In this document: piece after piece, positions 15,867-24,542 of the stretch
Numbering within the stretch: the stretch's first letter is position 1
Layout: every line of letters starts with the position of its first letter
Source of the DNA: JANOAR01 sp031411235
GTDB lineage: Bacteria; Verrucomicrobiota; Verrucomicrobiia; Verrucomicrobiales; Verrucomicrobiaceae
Direction: 5' to 3'
Length of the DNA stretch: 28,054 nt
Assembly: GCA_031411235.1 (NCBI GenBank)
Contig: JANOAR010000221.1
Location: forward strand, 1-28,054
Translations under genes and position numbers: made by a program
Notes under the pieces: generated by a model
Database searches by the model: none
Told to the model about the DNA's origin: nothing
What the model saw: the letters and a program-made list of their open reading frames with translations, nothing else

Positions 15867-17036
15867 TCAGCGACTTCCCTTCTTCACAGGCTTGGCGGAG
15901 AGCATTCCCACGAGCAGGCGCTCCAGCACCACTTTGTCATCGAGCTGAGTGGTCACCAGTTTGGCATTGGCATCAAGGCAGGCGCGGAAGGCGGCGTGCA
16001 GTTCATCCAGGGTGAAGCGGGCGGCTTCTTCGATGCTGAGGAAGAGCGGATAAACATTGAGCCCACTGCCATCCTTCTTTTTCGGCAAGTGCGCGGTGGC
16101 GCTGCTGGGCAATGAATCCAGCGATTGGGTGAAGGCACCGTAGCTGCCGCGCTGCACGTTGTGTTTGCTCAGCAGATCCTTCACGAGCAGCAGACTGCGC
16201 ACCTTGGGCACGATGGAGGCGAGCAGGATGCCGACGGCGTTCTGCCCTTGGAACATCAGCACGCCGAGCAGATCGAGCGCGCGCCTCAGATTGCGCTGGC
16301 CCATGGCGTTGCCGATTTCGAAGATGACACCGGCACGGCTCATGGAGACGAGTTCGCGTACGGTTTTGAGGCCCGCACGGCGGCGCTCGCCGAGGTAGAG
16401 GTCGATCTTTTCTAGCTCATTGTCGAGCTGCCGAGTGTCGTCCCCACAGAGCGTCACGAGCAGCTCGATGGCTCCGCTTTCAAAGGTGATGCCGAGGGTG
16501 CGGGCCTTGGCCTGGGTGGCGGCGATGATCGGGCCTTCCCAGCCTGTGCGCGAGGTGTCGGGTTTGTCGAAGACTTGCACCTGTGCGAGCTTGGTCAGGC
16601 GCTTGTAGGCGGTGCGGCGCTTGTCGATGCTGCTGGTGCTGATGACGAAGGTGACATCGCTGCCCAGCCCCTGTTCCACCACGTCGAGGATGTTTTCAAA
16701 GCCGACAACCGAGGCTTCGGCTTTGCCCACTACGCTATCGCCGAGGAAATTGGCGCTCTTCAGCCACACGACTTTTCCGCCGCCGAAAAAGGGCAACGTT
16801 TGCAGTTCCTGGATGACATCGTTGCAGAGCTTTCGCGCGTGCTCAGAGTTGTCGGCGGTGCCTTCGATGGTGGCGTTGGAGAAGTCATCCGAACCGGGGG
16901 CGGTGTACTTTTGCACCAGTCGCATGGCGGTTTCTTTGACCCTGCCGTCATCCGTGCCGAGCACGGCATGGAAGTTCGGCATGGAGCCTGCGGAATTGCC
17001 CGAGGCGGAGGGTGAAGACTTGCGTGGAGCGGCCAT
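15867..17036 (-). CDS. holA: DNA polymerase III subunit delta
   Basis: The 389-aa protein matches HolA. It opens with a variable N-terminus rich in Ser and Ala and then NFHAVLGTDDGRVKE. The conserved middle includes LQTLPFFGGGKVVWLKSANFL and later DDTRQLDNELEKIDLYLG, which is a recognisable delta-subunit motif, with a C-terminal helical collar domain after ~residue 240. HolA opens the beta clamp ring as part of the gamma/delta clamp loader during replication. ATG 17036 is chosen; the first ~18 residues look poorly conserved. The gene is divergent from gltB across a 280-bp gap, and the cytochrome gene follows 19 bp behind. No SD is visible before the start. Confidence 0.92.
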   Translation of the reverse strand: MAAPRKSSPSASGNSAGSMPNFHAVLGTDDGRVKETAMRLVQKYTAPGSDDFSNATIEGTADNSEHARKLCNDVIQELQTLPFFGGGKVVWLKSANFLGDSVVGKAEASVVGFENILDVVEQGLGSDVTFVISTSSIDKRRTAYKRLTKLAQVQVFDKPDTSRTGWEGPIIAATQAKARTLGITFESGAIELLVTLCGDDTRQLDNELEKIDLYLGERRRAGLKTVRELVSMSRAGVIFEIGNAMGQRNLRRALDLLGVLMFQGQNAVGILLASIVPKVRSLLLVKDLLSKHNVQRGSYGAFTQSLDSLPSSATAHLPKKKDGSGLNVYPLFLSIEEAARFTLDELHAAFRACLDANAKLVTTQLDDKVVLERLLVGMLSAKPVKKGSR

Positions 17037-17232
17037 GAGCGCGGGATAGTGCCGGGGCTGCGGGCGGGTGCAAGCGCTCTATGCGCGCCATCGCTGTGGG
17101 CTTAGCCGCGCACTATATTTGTGCATTCGCCTCTCAATTTCGAGACTCTGCTGACTACTTTGCTTTCCTGGCCCGAGGATTGCTTCACCAGCCGCTTGAT
17201 TTATGAGACTCATGGGGCTTACTGCGCCCCCA

Positions 17233-17319
17233 CTTTTTGACCCAACACGAAATACGCACGTCCCGACTCCCAGCTTTTCCGTCGCCTACGGCATCCCTTT
17301 TTTGACCCTATACGAAATG
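17233..17319 (+). repeat. Direct repeat straddling the gltB start
   Basis: CTTTTTGACCCAACACGAAAT (one-base tail omitted) lies at 17233-17253. A near copy, TTTTTTGACCCTATACGAAAT, runs from 17298 to 17318 and ends in the gltB ATG at 17317-17319. The period is about 65 bp. TTGACC could serve as a -35 element, but no matching -10 is evident. The repeat may be a duplicated control or translation-start sequence. The remaining 17037-17232 holds no gene; it contains the promoter region of divergent holA and gltB, with a TATATT at 17114-17119 as the only visible -10-like hexamer. Confidence 0.45.
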
Positions 17320-20300
17320 ACAAATCCAGGACTCCCCGCCAAGCAAGGCCTCTATGATCCCCAGTTCGAGCACGATGCCTGTGGCGTTGGCTTCGTGTGC
17401 CAGATGAAAGGGAAGCGCTCGCATAATATCATCCAGCAAGCGCTCACGATTCTCGTCAACCTCGACCATCGCGGTGCCTGCGGCTGCGAAACCAACACGG
17501 GCGATGGCGCGGGCATCCTGATGCAGGTGCCGCACGGCTTTATGGCCAAGGTGGCCAAAGCCGAGGGCTTCACTTTGCCTGCACCGGGCATGTACAGCGT
17601 GGGCATGATGTACTGCTCGCCCAACAAGGCCGAGCGCGAGGCTAGCGCGAAATTGTTCGAGCAAATCGTTACCGCCGAAGGCCAGAAAGTCATCGGCTGG
17701 CGCGACATACCGACCGACAACTCCATGATCGGCAACACCGCGCTGAAGAGCGAGCCCTTCATGCGCCAAGTCTTCGTCCAACGCAGTGCCGATTGCGCCG
17801 ACGAGCTGGCCTTTGAACGCAAGCTCTTCGTCATTCGCAAGGTCAGCCACTTCAAAATCCGCGCCACCGGCCAGGATCAGTTCTGGTACTGCTCCAGCCT
17901 GTCCTGCCGCACCGTCATCTATAAAGGCATGTTGATGCCCGTGCAGGTCGGCCAGTATTTCCCGGACCTCCAAGACCCTGACATGGACACCGCACTCGCG
18001 CTCGTCCACTCGCGTTTCTCCACCAACACCTTCCCCAGCTGGGAGCGTGCCCACCCCTTCCGCTACATCGCCCACAACGGTGAAATCAACACCCTGCGCG
18101 GCAACGTGAACTGGATGAACGCCCGCCAGCCGCTTCTGGAGAGCGAGCTGTTTGGCGAGGACATCAAAAAGATTCAGCCCATCGTCAACGCGAACGGCTC
18201 GGACTCCGCGATGTTCGACAACGTCTTTGAACTGCTCGTCATGGGCGGTCGCTCACTGCCACACGCGATGATGATGATGATCCCCGAGCCCTGGAGCGGC
18301 CATGAATCAATGAGCGCCGAGAAGAAGGCGTTTTATGAGTACCACTCCTGCCTCATGGAGCCCTGGGACGGCCCGGCTTCCGTGGCCTTCACCGACGGCA
18401 CGATGATCGGTGCCACGCTGGACCGCAACGGCCTGCGCCCCTCGCGCTACTACGTTACCAAGGACGATCTCGTCATCATGGCCTCCGAGGCTGGCGTGCT
18501 GCCGATCCCTCCTGAAAACATCGCGAAGAAAGGCCGTCTGCAACCCGGTCGCATGTTCATCGTCGATATGCAGCAGGGCCGCATCGTGCCCGATGAAGAG
18601 ATCAAAGCCAAGATCGCCAGCGAGCAGCCCTACCGCCAGTGGCTCGATGACAACCTCATCAAGCTCAGCGACATCGCCGACGCCGCCGAGGTACCCGGCC
18701 CCGACCACGCCACCGTGCTGCAACGTCAGCACGCCTTTGGTTATACCTTTGAAGACCAGCGCAAGATCCTGCTGCCCATGGCCAAGGAAGGCGTGGAAGC
18801 CACAGGCTCCATGGGCACCGACATCCCGCTCGCCGTGCTCTCCAACAAGTCGAAGCTGCTCTACGACTACTTCAAGCAGCTCTTCGCGCAGGTCACCAAC
18901 CCGCCCATCGACTGTATCCGCGAGGAGATCGTCACCTCTTCCGTCACCACCATCGGCCCCGAGCGCAACCTGTTGAAGCCCGAGCCCGCGAGCTGCAATC
19001 TCATTGAGCTGAAGTCGCCCATCCTCACCAACGAAGAGCTGGCGAAGCTGAAGCATGTGGCCCAGGGCGAGTTCCGCTCCATCACCATCCCCACGCTGTT
19101 CGACCCCACTCTCGGAGCCAAGGGCCTCGAAGACGCGCTGGCTGAAGTTTGCAACCAGGCCAGTCTGCAAATCGACGCTGGCATCAACATCATCATCCTC
19201 AGCGACCGTGGTGTGAACAAGGAAAACGCTGCCATCCCGCCACTGCTCGCGGTCAGCGGTCTGCATCATTTCCTCATCCGTGCTGGCAAGCGCACCCGCG
19301 TCGGCCTCGTGCTGGAAAGCGGCGAGCCACGCGAAGTGCATCACTTCTGCACGCTCATTGGTTACGGCTGCGCCGCGATCAATCCCTACCTCGCCTTCGA
19401 GACCCTGGACGACATGATCCGCCAGGGCCTGCTCGTCGGTGTCGATCACTACACCGCTTGCAAAAACTTCGTCAAGGCAGCCACCAAAGGCATCGTCAAG
19501 GTCGCCTCGAAGATCGGTATCTCCACCATCCAGAGCTACCTCGGTGCGCAGATTTTTGAATGCGTCGGCTTGAAGCAAACCGTCGTGGACAAGTACTTCA
19601 CCGGCACAGCAACCCGCATCGAAGGTGCCGACCTCGAAGGCATCGCCGAAGAGTCGTTGGAGCGCCACAACCGCGCCTACCCACCGCTCCAGACCAACAC
19701 CAGCGCCCTCGATGTGGGCGGCGAGTACCAGTGGCGCAGCGAAGGCGAAGGCCACCTCTTCAGCCCGCAGGTCATCCACGCCTTGCAGAAGGCCGTGCGC
19801 ACCGACGACTACAAGACCTTCAAGACCTACTCCACGCTGGTGAACGACCAGATGAAGCAGATTTTCACCCTGCGTGGTCTGCTGGATTTCAAGAAGCGCG
19901 AGCCCATCTCCATTGATGAAGTCGATTCCGTCGAAGCCATCATCTCGCGGTTCAAAACCGGCGCGATGAGCTACGGCTCCATCTCCGGTGAAGCCCACGA
20001 AGCCCTCGCCATCGCGATGAACCGCATCGGCGGCAAGTCCAACACCGGCGAAGGCGGTGAAGACCCCGCTCGCTACACCTGGACGAACGATCTCGGCGAC
20101 TCGAAGAACAGCGCCATCAAGCAAGTTGCCTCGGGCCGCTTCGGCGTCACCAGCCTTTACTTGAGCCAGGCCCGTGAGTTGCAGATCAAGCTCGCCCAGG
20201 GTGCCAAACCCGGCGAAGGTGGTCAGCTCCCTGGCGGCAAAGTGTATCCCTGGGTAGCCAAGGTGCGCCACAGCACCCCTGGTGTCGGCCTCATCTCGCC

Positions 20301-21903
20301 GCCTCCGCACCACGACATCTACTCCATTGAGGACTTGTCCGAGCTGATCCACGACCTCAAAAACTCCAACCGCGCGGCGCGCATCAGCGTCAAGCTCGTC
20401 TCGGAAGTCGGCGTCGGCACCATCGCAGCGGGCGTGGCCAAGGCCCATGCCGATGTCGTGCTCATCGCTGGCTTTGACGGCGGCACCGGAGCCTCGCCAC
20501 AGACCAGCATCAAGCACGCCGGCCTGCCTTGGGAACTCGGCCTCGCCGAGACCCACCAGACGCTCGTGCTGAACAACCTCCGCTCGCGCATCGCCGTCGA
20601 GACCGATGGCCAGCTCAAGACCGGGCGCGATGTCGTCATCGCTGCACTGCTCGGAGCCGAGGAGTTTGGTTTCGCCACCGCGCCGCTTGTCACCCTCGGC
20701 TGCATCATGATGCGCGTCTGCCATTTGAACACCTGCCCCGTGGGTGTTGCCACGCAGGATCCATTGCTGCGCAAGAATTTCAAAGGCGACCCCGCGCACA
20801 CCGTGAACTTCATGAAGTTCATCGCGCAGGAAGTCCGCGAGATCATGGCCGAGCTGGGCTTCCGCACCGTCAATGAAATGGTGGGCCGCACCGATGCGCT
20901 CGAACCCAAGAAGGCCGTCGATCATTGGAAGGCCAAAGGCATCGACCTCTCGAAGCTGCTCTACTCGCCCGATGTCGGCCCCGATGTCGGTCGCTACTGC
21001 ACCGAGATCCAAGACCACGGTCTCGACAAGGCGCTCGACATCACCACCCTGCTCGACCTCTGCAAACCCGCCATCGAGCGCGGTGAAAAGGTGCATGTGA
21101 AGCTGCCCATCAAGAACACCGACCGCGTCGTCGGCACCATCCTCGGCAACGAGATCACCAAGCGCCATTGGCAGGGCCTGCCGGACAACACCGTGCATCT
21201 CCAGTTCCGTGGCAGCGCGGGCCAGAGCCTCGGAGCCTTCATGCCCAAGGGCGTCACCATCGAAGTCGAAGGCGATGCCAACGACTACGTCGGCAAGGGC
21301 CTCAGCGGCGGACGCATCATCATCTACCCCGACGCGAAGGCCACCTTCGTCGCCGAGGAAAACATCATCATTGGCAACGTCGCCCTCTACGGCGCGACCA
21401 GCGGTGAAGTCTTCATTCGCGGCGTCGCAGGCGAACGCTTCGCCGTGCGCAACTCCGGGGTGAATACCGTCGTCGAAGGCGTCGGTGACCACGGCTGCGA
21501 ATACATGACAGGCGGCAAAGTCGTCATCCTCGGCAGCACAGGCCGCAACTTCGCCGCAGGCATGAGCGGCGGCGTCGCCTACGTGCTCGACGAGGTCGGC
21601 GACTTCGCCCAGCGCTGCAACCCGCAGATGGTTGGCCTCGAAAAGGTCGAAGGCAAAGAAGCCGAAGAACTCGAAGCCCTCATCAAGCGCCACGCCGATG
21701 CCACCAAGAGCCAGATGGCCTTCAAGGTTCTCGCGCTCTGGGAGGACATGCTGCCCAAGTTTGTGAAAGTGATGCCCAAGGACTACAAGCGCGTCCTCCA
21801 GGCCATCGCCAAAGCCGAGGCCGACGGCCTCAGCGGCGACGATGCGCTCAACGCGGCCTTCGAGGCCAACGCCCGCGACGTCGCCCGCATCGGCGGCAGC
21901 TAG
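17317..21903 (+). CDS. gltB: Glutamate synthase large subunit
   Basis: The 1528-aa subunit of glutamate synthase (GOGAT) converts 2-oxoglutarate plus glutamine to two glutamates; its glutaminase domain releases ammonia that tunnels to the FMN site. Start ATG 17317 gives a 21-residue propeptide before the glutaminase nucleophile C22 (HDACGVGF), as in typical GltB. Glutaminase residues include the FSTNTFPSWERAHPFR and HNGEINT blocks. The FMN/synthase domain contains the cysteines C1129, C1135 and C1140 (CIMMRVCHLNTC), which hold the 3Fe-4S cluster with the family spacing. The C-terminal GXGXG beta-helix region (GSAGQSLGAF, GATSGEVF) is intact. gltD begins 59 bp downstream. The TTG and ATG codons upstream of 17317 lack propeptide similarity. 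Confidence 0.97.
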   Translation: MTNPGLPAKQGLYDPQFEHDACGVGFVCQMKGKRSHNIIQQALTILVNLDHRGACGCETNTGDGAGILMQVPHGFMAKVAKAEGFTLPAPGMYSVGMMYCSPNKAEREASAKLFEQIVTAEGQKVIGWRDIPTDNSMIGNTALKSEPFMRQVFVQRSADCADELAFERKLFVIRKVSHFKIRATGQDQFWYCSSLSCRTVIYKGMLMPVQVGQYFPDLQDPDMDTALALVHSRFSTNTFPSWERAHPFRYIAHNGEINTLRGNVNWMNARQPLLESELFGEDIKKIQPIVNANGSDSAMFDNVFELLVMGGRSLPHAMMMMIPEPWSGHESMSAEKKAFYEYHSCLMEPWDGPASVAFTDGTMIGATLDRNGLRPSRYYVTKDDLVIMASEAGVLPIPPENIAKKGRLQPGRMFIVDMQQGRIVPDEEIKAKIASEQPYRQWLDDNLIKLSDIADAAEVPGPDHATVLQRQHAFGYTFEDQRKILLPMAKEGVEATGSMGTDIPLAVLSNKSKLLYDYFKQLFAQVTNPPIDCIREEIVTSSVTTIGPERNLLKPEPASCNLIELKSPILTNEELAKLKHVAQGEFRSITIPTLFDPTLGAKGLEDALAEVCNQASLQIDAGINIIILSDRGVNKENAAIPPLLAVSGLHHFLIRAGKRTRVGLVLESGEPREVHHFCTLIGYGCAAINPYLAFETLDDMIRQGLLVGVDHYTACKNFVKAATKGIVKVASKIGISTIQSYLGAQIFECVGLKQTVVDKYFTGTATRIEGADLEGIAEESLERHNRAYPPLQTNTSALDVGGEYQWRSEGEGHLFSPQVIHALQKAVRTDDYKTFKTYSTLVNDQMKQIFTLRGLLDFKKREPISIDEVDSVEAIISRFKTGAMSYGSISGEAHEALAIAMNRIGGKSNTGEGGEDPARYTWTNDLGDSKNSAIKQVASGRFGVTSLYLSQARELQIKLAQGAKPGEGGQLPGGKVYPWVAKVRHSTPGVGLISPPPHHDIYSIEDLSELIHDLKNSNRAARISVKLVSEVGVGTIAAGVAKAHADVVLIAGFDGGTGASPQTSIKHAGLPWELGLAETHQTLVLNNLRSRIAVETDGQLKTGRDVVIAALLGAEEFGFATAPLVTLGCIMMRVCHLNTCPVGVATQDPLLRKNFKGDPAHTVNFMKFIAQEVREIMAELGFRTVNEMVGRTDALEPKKAVDHWKAKGIDLSKLLYSPDVGPDVGRYCTEIQDHGLDKALDITTLLDLCKPAIERGEKVHVKLPIKNTDRVVGTILGNEITKRHWQGLPDNTVHLQFRGSAGQSLGAFMPKGVTIEVEGDANDYVGKGLSGGRIIIYPDAKATFVAEENIIIGNVALYGATSGEVFIRGVAGERFAVRNSGVNTVVEGVGDHGCEYMTGGKVVILGSTGRNFAAGMSGGVAYVLDEVGDFAQRCNPQMVGLEKVEGKEAEELEALIKRHADATKSQMAFKVLALWEDMLPKFVKVMPKDYKRVLQAIAKAEADGLSGDDALNAAFEANARDVARIGGS

Positions 21904-21962
21904 ACGAACCGCCCGCCCTCCGCGCTCCTCACACACAACCTTTTTTCAAGACACACACGACC

Positions 21963-23462
21963 ATGGGAAAACCAACTGGCTTCATCGAATTCAAACGCGA
22001 ACTCCCCGCAGACCGCGACCCCATCTCGCGCCTTGGCGACTGGAAAGAAATTCATCTCCACCTGCCTGAGCAAAACCTCAAAACCCAAGGCGCGCGCTGC
22101 ATGGACTGCGGCGTCCCCTTCTGCCACACCGGCAAGCTCATCGGCGGCATGGCCAGCGGTTGCCCCATCAACAACCTCATCCCCGAGTGGAATGACCTCG
22201 TCTTCCGTGGCCTGTGGAAAGAAGCCCTCGACCGCCTGCACAAGACCAACAACTTCCCCGAGTTCACTGGTCGCGTCTGCCCCGCCCCCTGCGAAGGAAG
22301 CTGCGTCCTCGGCATCAACAACCCGCCCGTCACGATCAAGAACATCGAAGTCTCGATCATCGACAAAGGCTGGGATGAAGGCTGGATCGTCGCCCAAGCA
22401 CCGTGCAAGCGCACTGGCAAAAAAGTCGCCGTCATCGGCTCCGGCCCCGCCGGACTCAGCGCTGCCGCCCAGCTCAACAAAGCCGGCCACAGCGTCACCG
22501 TCTTTGAGCGCGCCGACCGCCCCGGCGGCCTCCTCATGTATGGCATCCCCAACATGAAGCTCGACAAAGAAGAAGTCGTGCTGCGCCGCATCAGCCTGCT
22601 CGAAGACGAAGGCATTAAATTCCGCTGCAACACCACCGTCGGCAAAGACATCACCGCCGAGCAGCTTCAGAGCGACTTCGACGCCACCGTCATCTGCACC
22701 GGCGCGACCAAGCCCCGCGACCTCCCCATCCCAGGCCGCGAGCTGAAAGGCATCCACTTCGCCATGGACTTCCTCACCGCCAACACCAAGGCCGTGCTAA
22801 GTAGTGCAGGCGTCCCGCCCGCACTCCCCTCCGACTACATCACCGCCGAAGGCAAAAACGTCATCATCATCGGCGGCGGCGACACTGGCACCGACTGCGT
22901 CGGCACCAGCCTCCGCCAAGGCTGCATCAGCGTCGCCCAGCTCGAAATCATGGCCAAACCACCGATGGAGCGCGCCGCCAACAACCCCTGGCCCGAGTGG
23001 CCCAAGACTTACAAGATGGACTACGGCCAGGAGGAAGCCGCCGCCAAGTACGGCGACGATCCCCGCGTCTATCTCACCACCGCCACCCACTTTGAAGCCG
23101 ACGCCGATGGCCAAGTCAAAGCCGTCCACGTCGTCGATGTCGAGTGGAAGAAGGATGACAAAGGCAACTTCGGCCCGCAGAAGATTGCAGGCACCGAGCG
23201 CGCCATGCCCGCCGAACTCGTGCTCCTCGCCATGGGCTTCCTCGGCCCCGAGCAACCCCTCATCGAGTCGCTAGGCCTCGCCACCGACCCCCGCAGCAAC
23301 ATCAAAGCCGAGCACGAGCAGTACACCACCAGCCTCCCCGGCGTCTTCGCCGCCGGCGACTGCCGCCGAGGCCAGAGCCTCGTCGTCTGGGCCTTCAACG
23401 AAGGCCGAGGAGCCGCCCGAGAGTGCGACCGCTTCTTGATGGGCGCGACGGATCTGCCGTAG
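21963..23462 (+). CDS. gltD: Glutamate synthase small subunit
   Basis: The 499-aa subunit supplies electrons from NAD(P)H to GltB through FAD and Fe-S clusters. The N-terminal cluster cysteines are C46, C49, C54 and C67 (CMDCGVPFC..C) and C106, C110 and C114 (CPAPCEGSC). The FAD Rossmann motif is VAVIGSGPAGLSAA (155-168) and the NAD(P)H motif is VIIIGGGDTGTDC near 299-311. The FAD exit block AAGDCRRGQSLVVWA near the C-terminus is intact. It starts at ATG 21963 without a Shine-Dalgarno sequence and forms a two-gene operon with gltB. Length is normal for the family. Confidence 0.96.
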   Translation: MGKPTGFIEFKRELPADRDPISRLGDWKEIHLHLPEQNLKTQGARCMDCGVPFCHTGKLIGGMASGCPINNLIPEWNDLVFRGLWKEALDRLHKTNNFPEFTGRVCPAPCEGSCVLGINNPPVTIKNIEVSIIDKGWDEGWIVAQAPCKRTGKKVAVIGSGPAGLSAAAQLNKAGHSVTVFERADRPGGLLMYGIPNMKLDKEEVVLRRISLLEDEGIKFRCNTTVGKDITAEQLQSDFDATVICTGATKPRDLPIPGRELKGIHFAMDFLTANTKAVLSSAGVPPALPSDYITAEGKNVIIIGGGDTGTDCVGTSLRQGCISVAQLEIMAKPPMERAANNPWPEWPKTYKMDYGQEEAAAKYGDDPRVYLTTATHFEADADGQVKAVHVVDVEWKKDDKGNFGPQKIAGTERAMPAELVLLAMGFLGPEQPLIESLGLATDPRSNIKAEHEQYTTSLPGVFAAGDCRRGQSLVVWAFNEGRGAARECDRFLMGATDLP

Positions 23463-23476
23463 CCCCACGACCGTAG

Positions 23477-23496
23477 CCGCTTGCGTGAGCAAGCGG
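23477..23496 (+). terminator. Perfect hairpin behind gltD
   Basis: CCGCTTGC (23477-23484) and GCAAGCGG (23489-23496) form a perfect 8-bp stem with a GTGA loop, 15 bp after the gltD stop. There is no T-tract after it, so termination would be weak. Identical-looking CGCTTGCGTGAGCAAGCG motifs can be dispersed repeats, so it may be a repeat element and not a terminator. Confidence 0.45.
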
Positions 23497-23510
23497 TAGA
23501 GCACCAATCT

Positions 23511-23714
23511 ATGGCAACCCCTCCTCGCATGATCCCAGACGACCTCCTCAATCTCGATCTTCCCGAAGGCAAACAACCCGAAGTGCCTCAACGCACCGCC
23601 ACGCCGGAGGAGAACGACCAGTGGCAAATGGACAACGCTCGTCTGCGCTCTGCGCGTGGTGACAACACCCGCAGTGCCACGCCAGTGAATGTGATGTTTG
23701 CCATCGAAGGCTGA
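23511..23714 (+). CDS. 67-aa hypothetical protein
   Basis: The small protein starts at ATG 23511 (a second Met is at residue 7). It is hydrophilic, rich in Pro, Asp and Asn, and has no transmembrane segment or cysteine. It opens with MATPPRMIPDDLLNLDLPEG and ends SATPVNVMFAIEG. I do not recognise a family. It lies 48 bp behind gltD on the same strand, past the 23477-23496 hairpin, and could be co-transcribed if that hairpin leaks. The codon pattern looks coding, but short length limits certainty. Confidence 0.6.
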   Translation: MATPPRMIPDDLLNLDLPEGKQPEVPQRTATPEENDQWQMDNARLRSARGDNTRSATPVNVMFAIEG

Positions 23715-23726
23715 AGTTTAGTTGGG

Positions 23727-24140
23727 CTACTCAGACTCTGCTATCAAGTCCTTGATGCCGTGAAAGCCGATGAAGAGCATCTCATCCATCAAGTCCAGGC
23801 ACGCGCCTCGCTGTTCCCCGTTGGCGGCATTGGTGTAAGCAACACGTAGGTGCTGAGACAAGCTATTGCTGCCCCACCTTAGCTTCTCGATCCTGCGCGG
23901 TTTATTGGAGTGCTTCTTCCAGTCTGAAATGGTCTGCCGCACAATGTGAATGATGAGGTCAACAGGCACAGGGTTAGCGTCATCCAGGCTCCAGAGCATT
24001 TGGTCGATCGTGGTGCAGAAAGCGCGTGACCTGATGTAGTTCATGACCAGCGGCTCAACCTCCGTCCACCCATCATCGGGGACTTCTCGGAATACATGCA
24101 CGGCTGCCTCGTGGACGGTGTTGCTTGAGTCGTTGTAGGC
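23727..24140 (-). pseudogene. C-terminal fragment of a large HEAT/ATPase-type protein
   Basis: An open stretch of ~137 codons (upstream stop TAA at 24141-24143 on the minus strand) reads NDSSNTVHEAAVHVFREV, then SRAFCTTIDQMLWSLDDAN, and ends with CLDLMDEMLFIGFHGIKDLI. Only GTG 24101 offers a start, within the homologous-looking sequence. I recognise this C-terminal pattern ((A/C)LDL.D.ML..G..G...) from the tails of very large bacterial ATP-binding/HEAT-repeat proteins, some linked to anti-phage loci; this is from memory, not a search. Nothing resembling the ATPase part lies upstream, so it appears to be a truncated remnant. Base composition is visibly less GC-rich than the neighbouring glt genes. 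It is possible that a short standalone protein is still made. Confidence 0.55.
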
Positions 24141-24141
24141 T

Positions 24142-24542
24142 TAGCTGATCCAGTGCTCAGCTAGGCAGGCCGAGGGGCGCTTCTGGTATGCGCCTTACCC
24201 AGCGGTGTCTTCGGTTCGCGCGCTCTTGTTTCGCGCCATACCCAGGGTAGCCCCGGCTCGCCAGGACAACTCTGGGCTATTATCCAGAACACCTTTGGCG
24301 TTCAAGGCCAGACTATTGCCAGTTCCAATGTGGTGCTACTTCACCTTCCCGCGTCGCATTTCGAGATACGCTTTGTCCTGCGGGGAGAGAGACATCCGCA
24401 TCATACCGATGAGTTGCACAGGGAGCCTGATCACTCTCTAGTCGGTGGCTGTGTATATGAATGCAGGCACTCAGACCTTGGATTGGCGTCGGACTCGCCA
24501 AGATGGGTTGCCAGGATACAGCCCTATCGACTAGGGGAGCCG
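24142..24542. other. ~400-bp non-coding stretch, likely decayed sequence
   Basis: Several short frames run through here but none has a credible start, family resemblance or codon pattern. CCCAGGGT (24241-24248) and ACTCTGGG (24269-24276) form a hairpin with one mismatch, within a segment reading ..RVAPARQDNSGLL.. in one frame, which reminds me of dispersed repeats in Verrucomicrobiota and Planctomycetota. The stretch separates the gene fragment from the methyltransferase and seems to be part of a degraded insertion. Confidence 0.45.
24533..24539 (+). promoter_or_regulatory. Shine-Dalgarno sequence for the methyltransferase
   Basis: AGGGGAG lies three bases before ATG 24543. It is one of the few recognisable ribosome binding sites in the window and fixes that start over the upstream in-frame codons. 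Confidence 0.6.

Noticed and set aside
18307..21936. 1209-codon minus-strand frame opposite gltB
   Set aside because: It is the antisense of a highly conserved enzyme and shows repetitive Asp/Val/Gly composition typical of shadow frames.
24205..24441. 78-codon plus-strand frame
   Set aside because: No start signal or family pattern; it resembles decayed repeat sequence.
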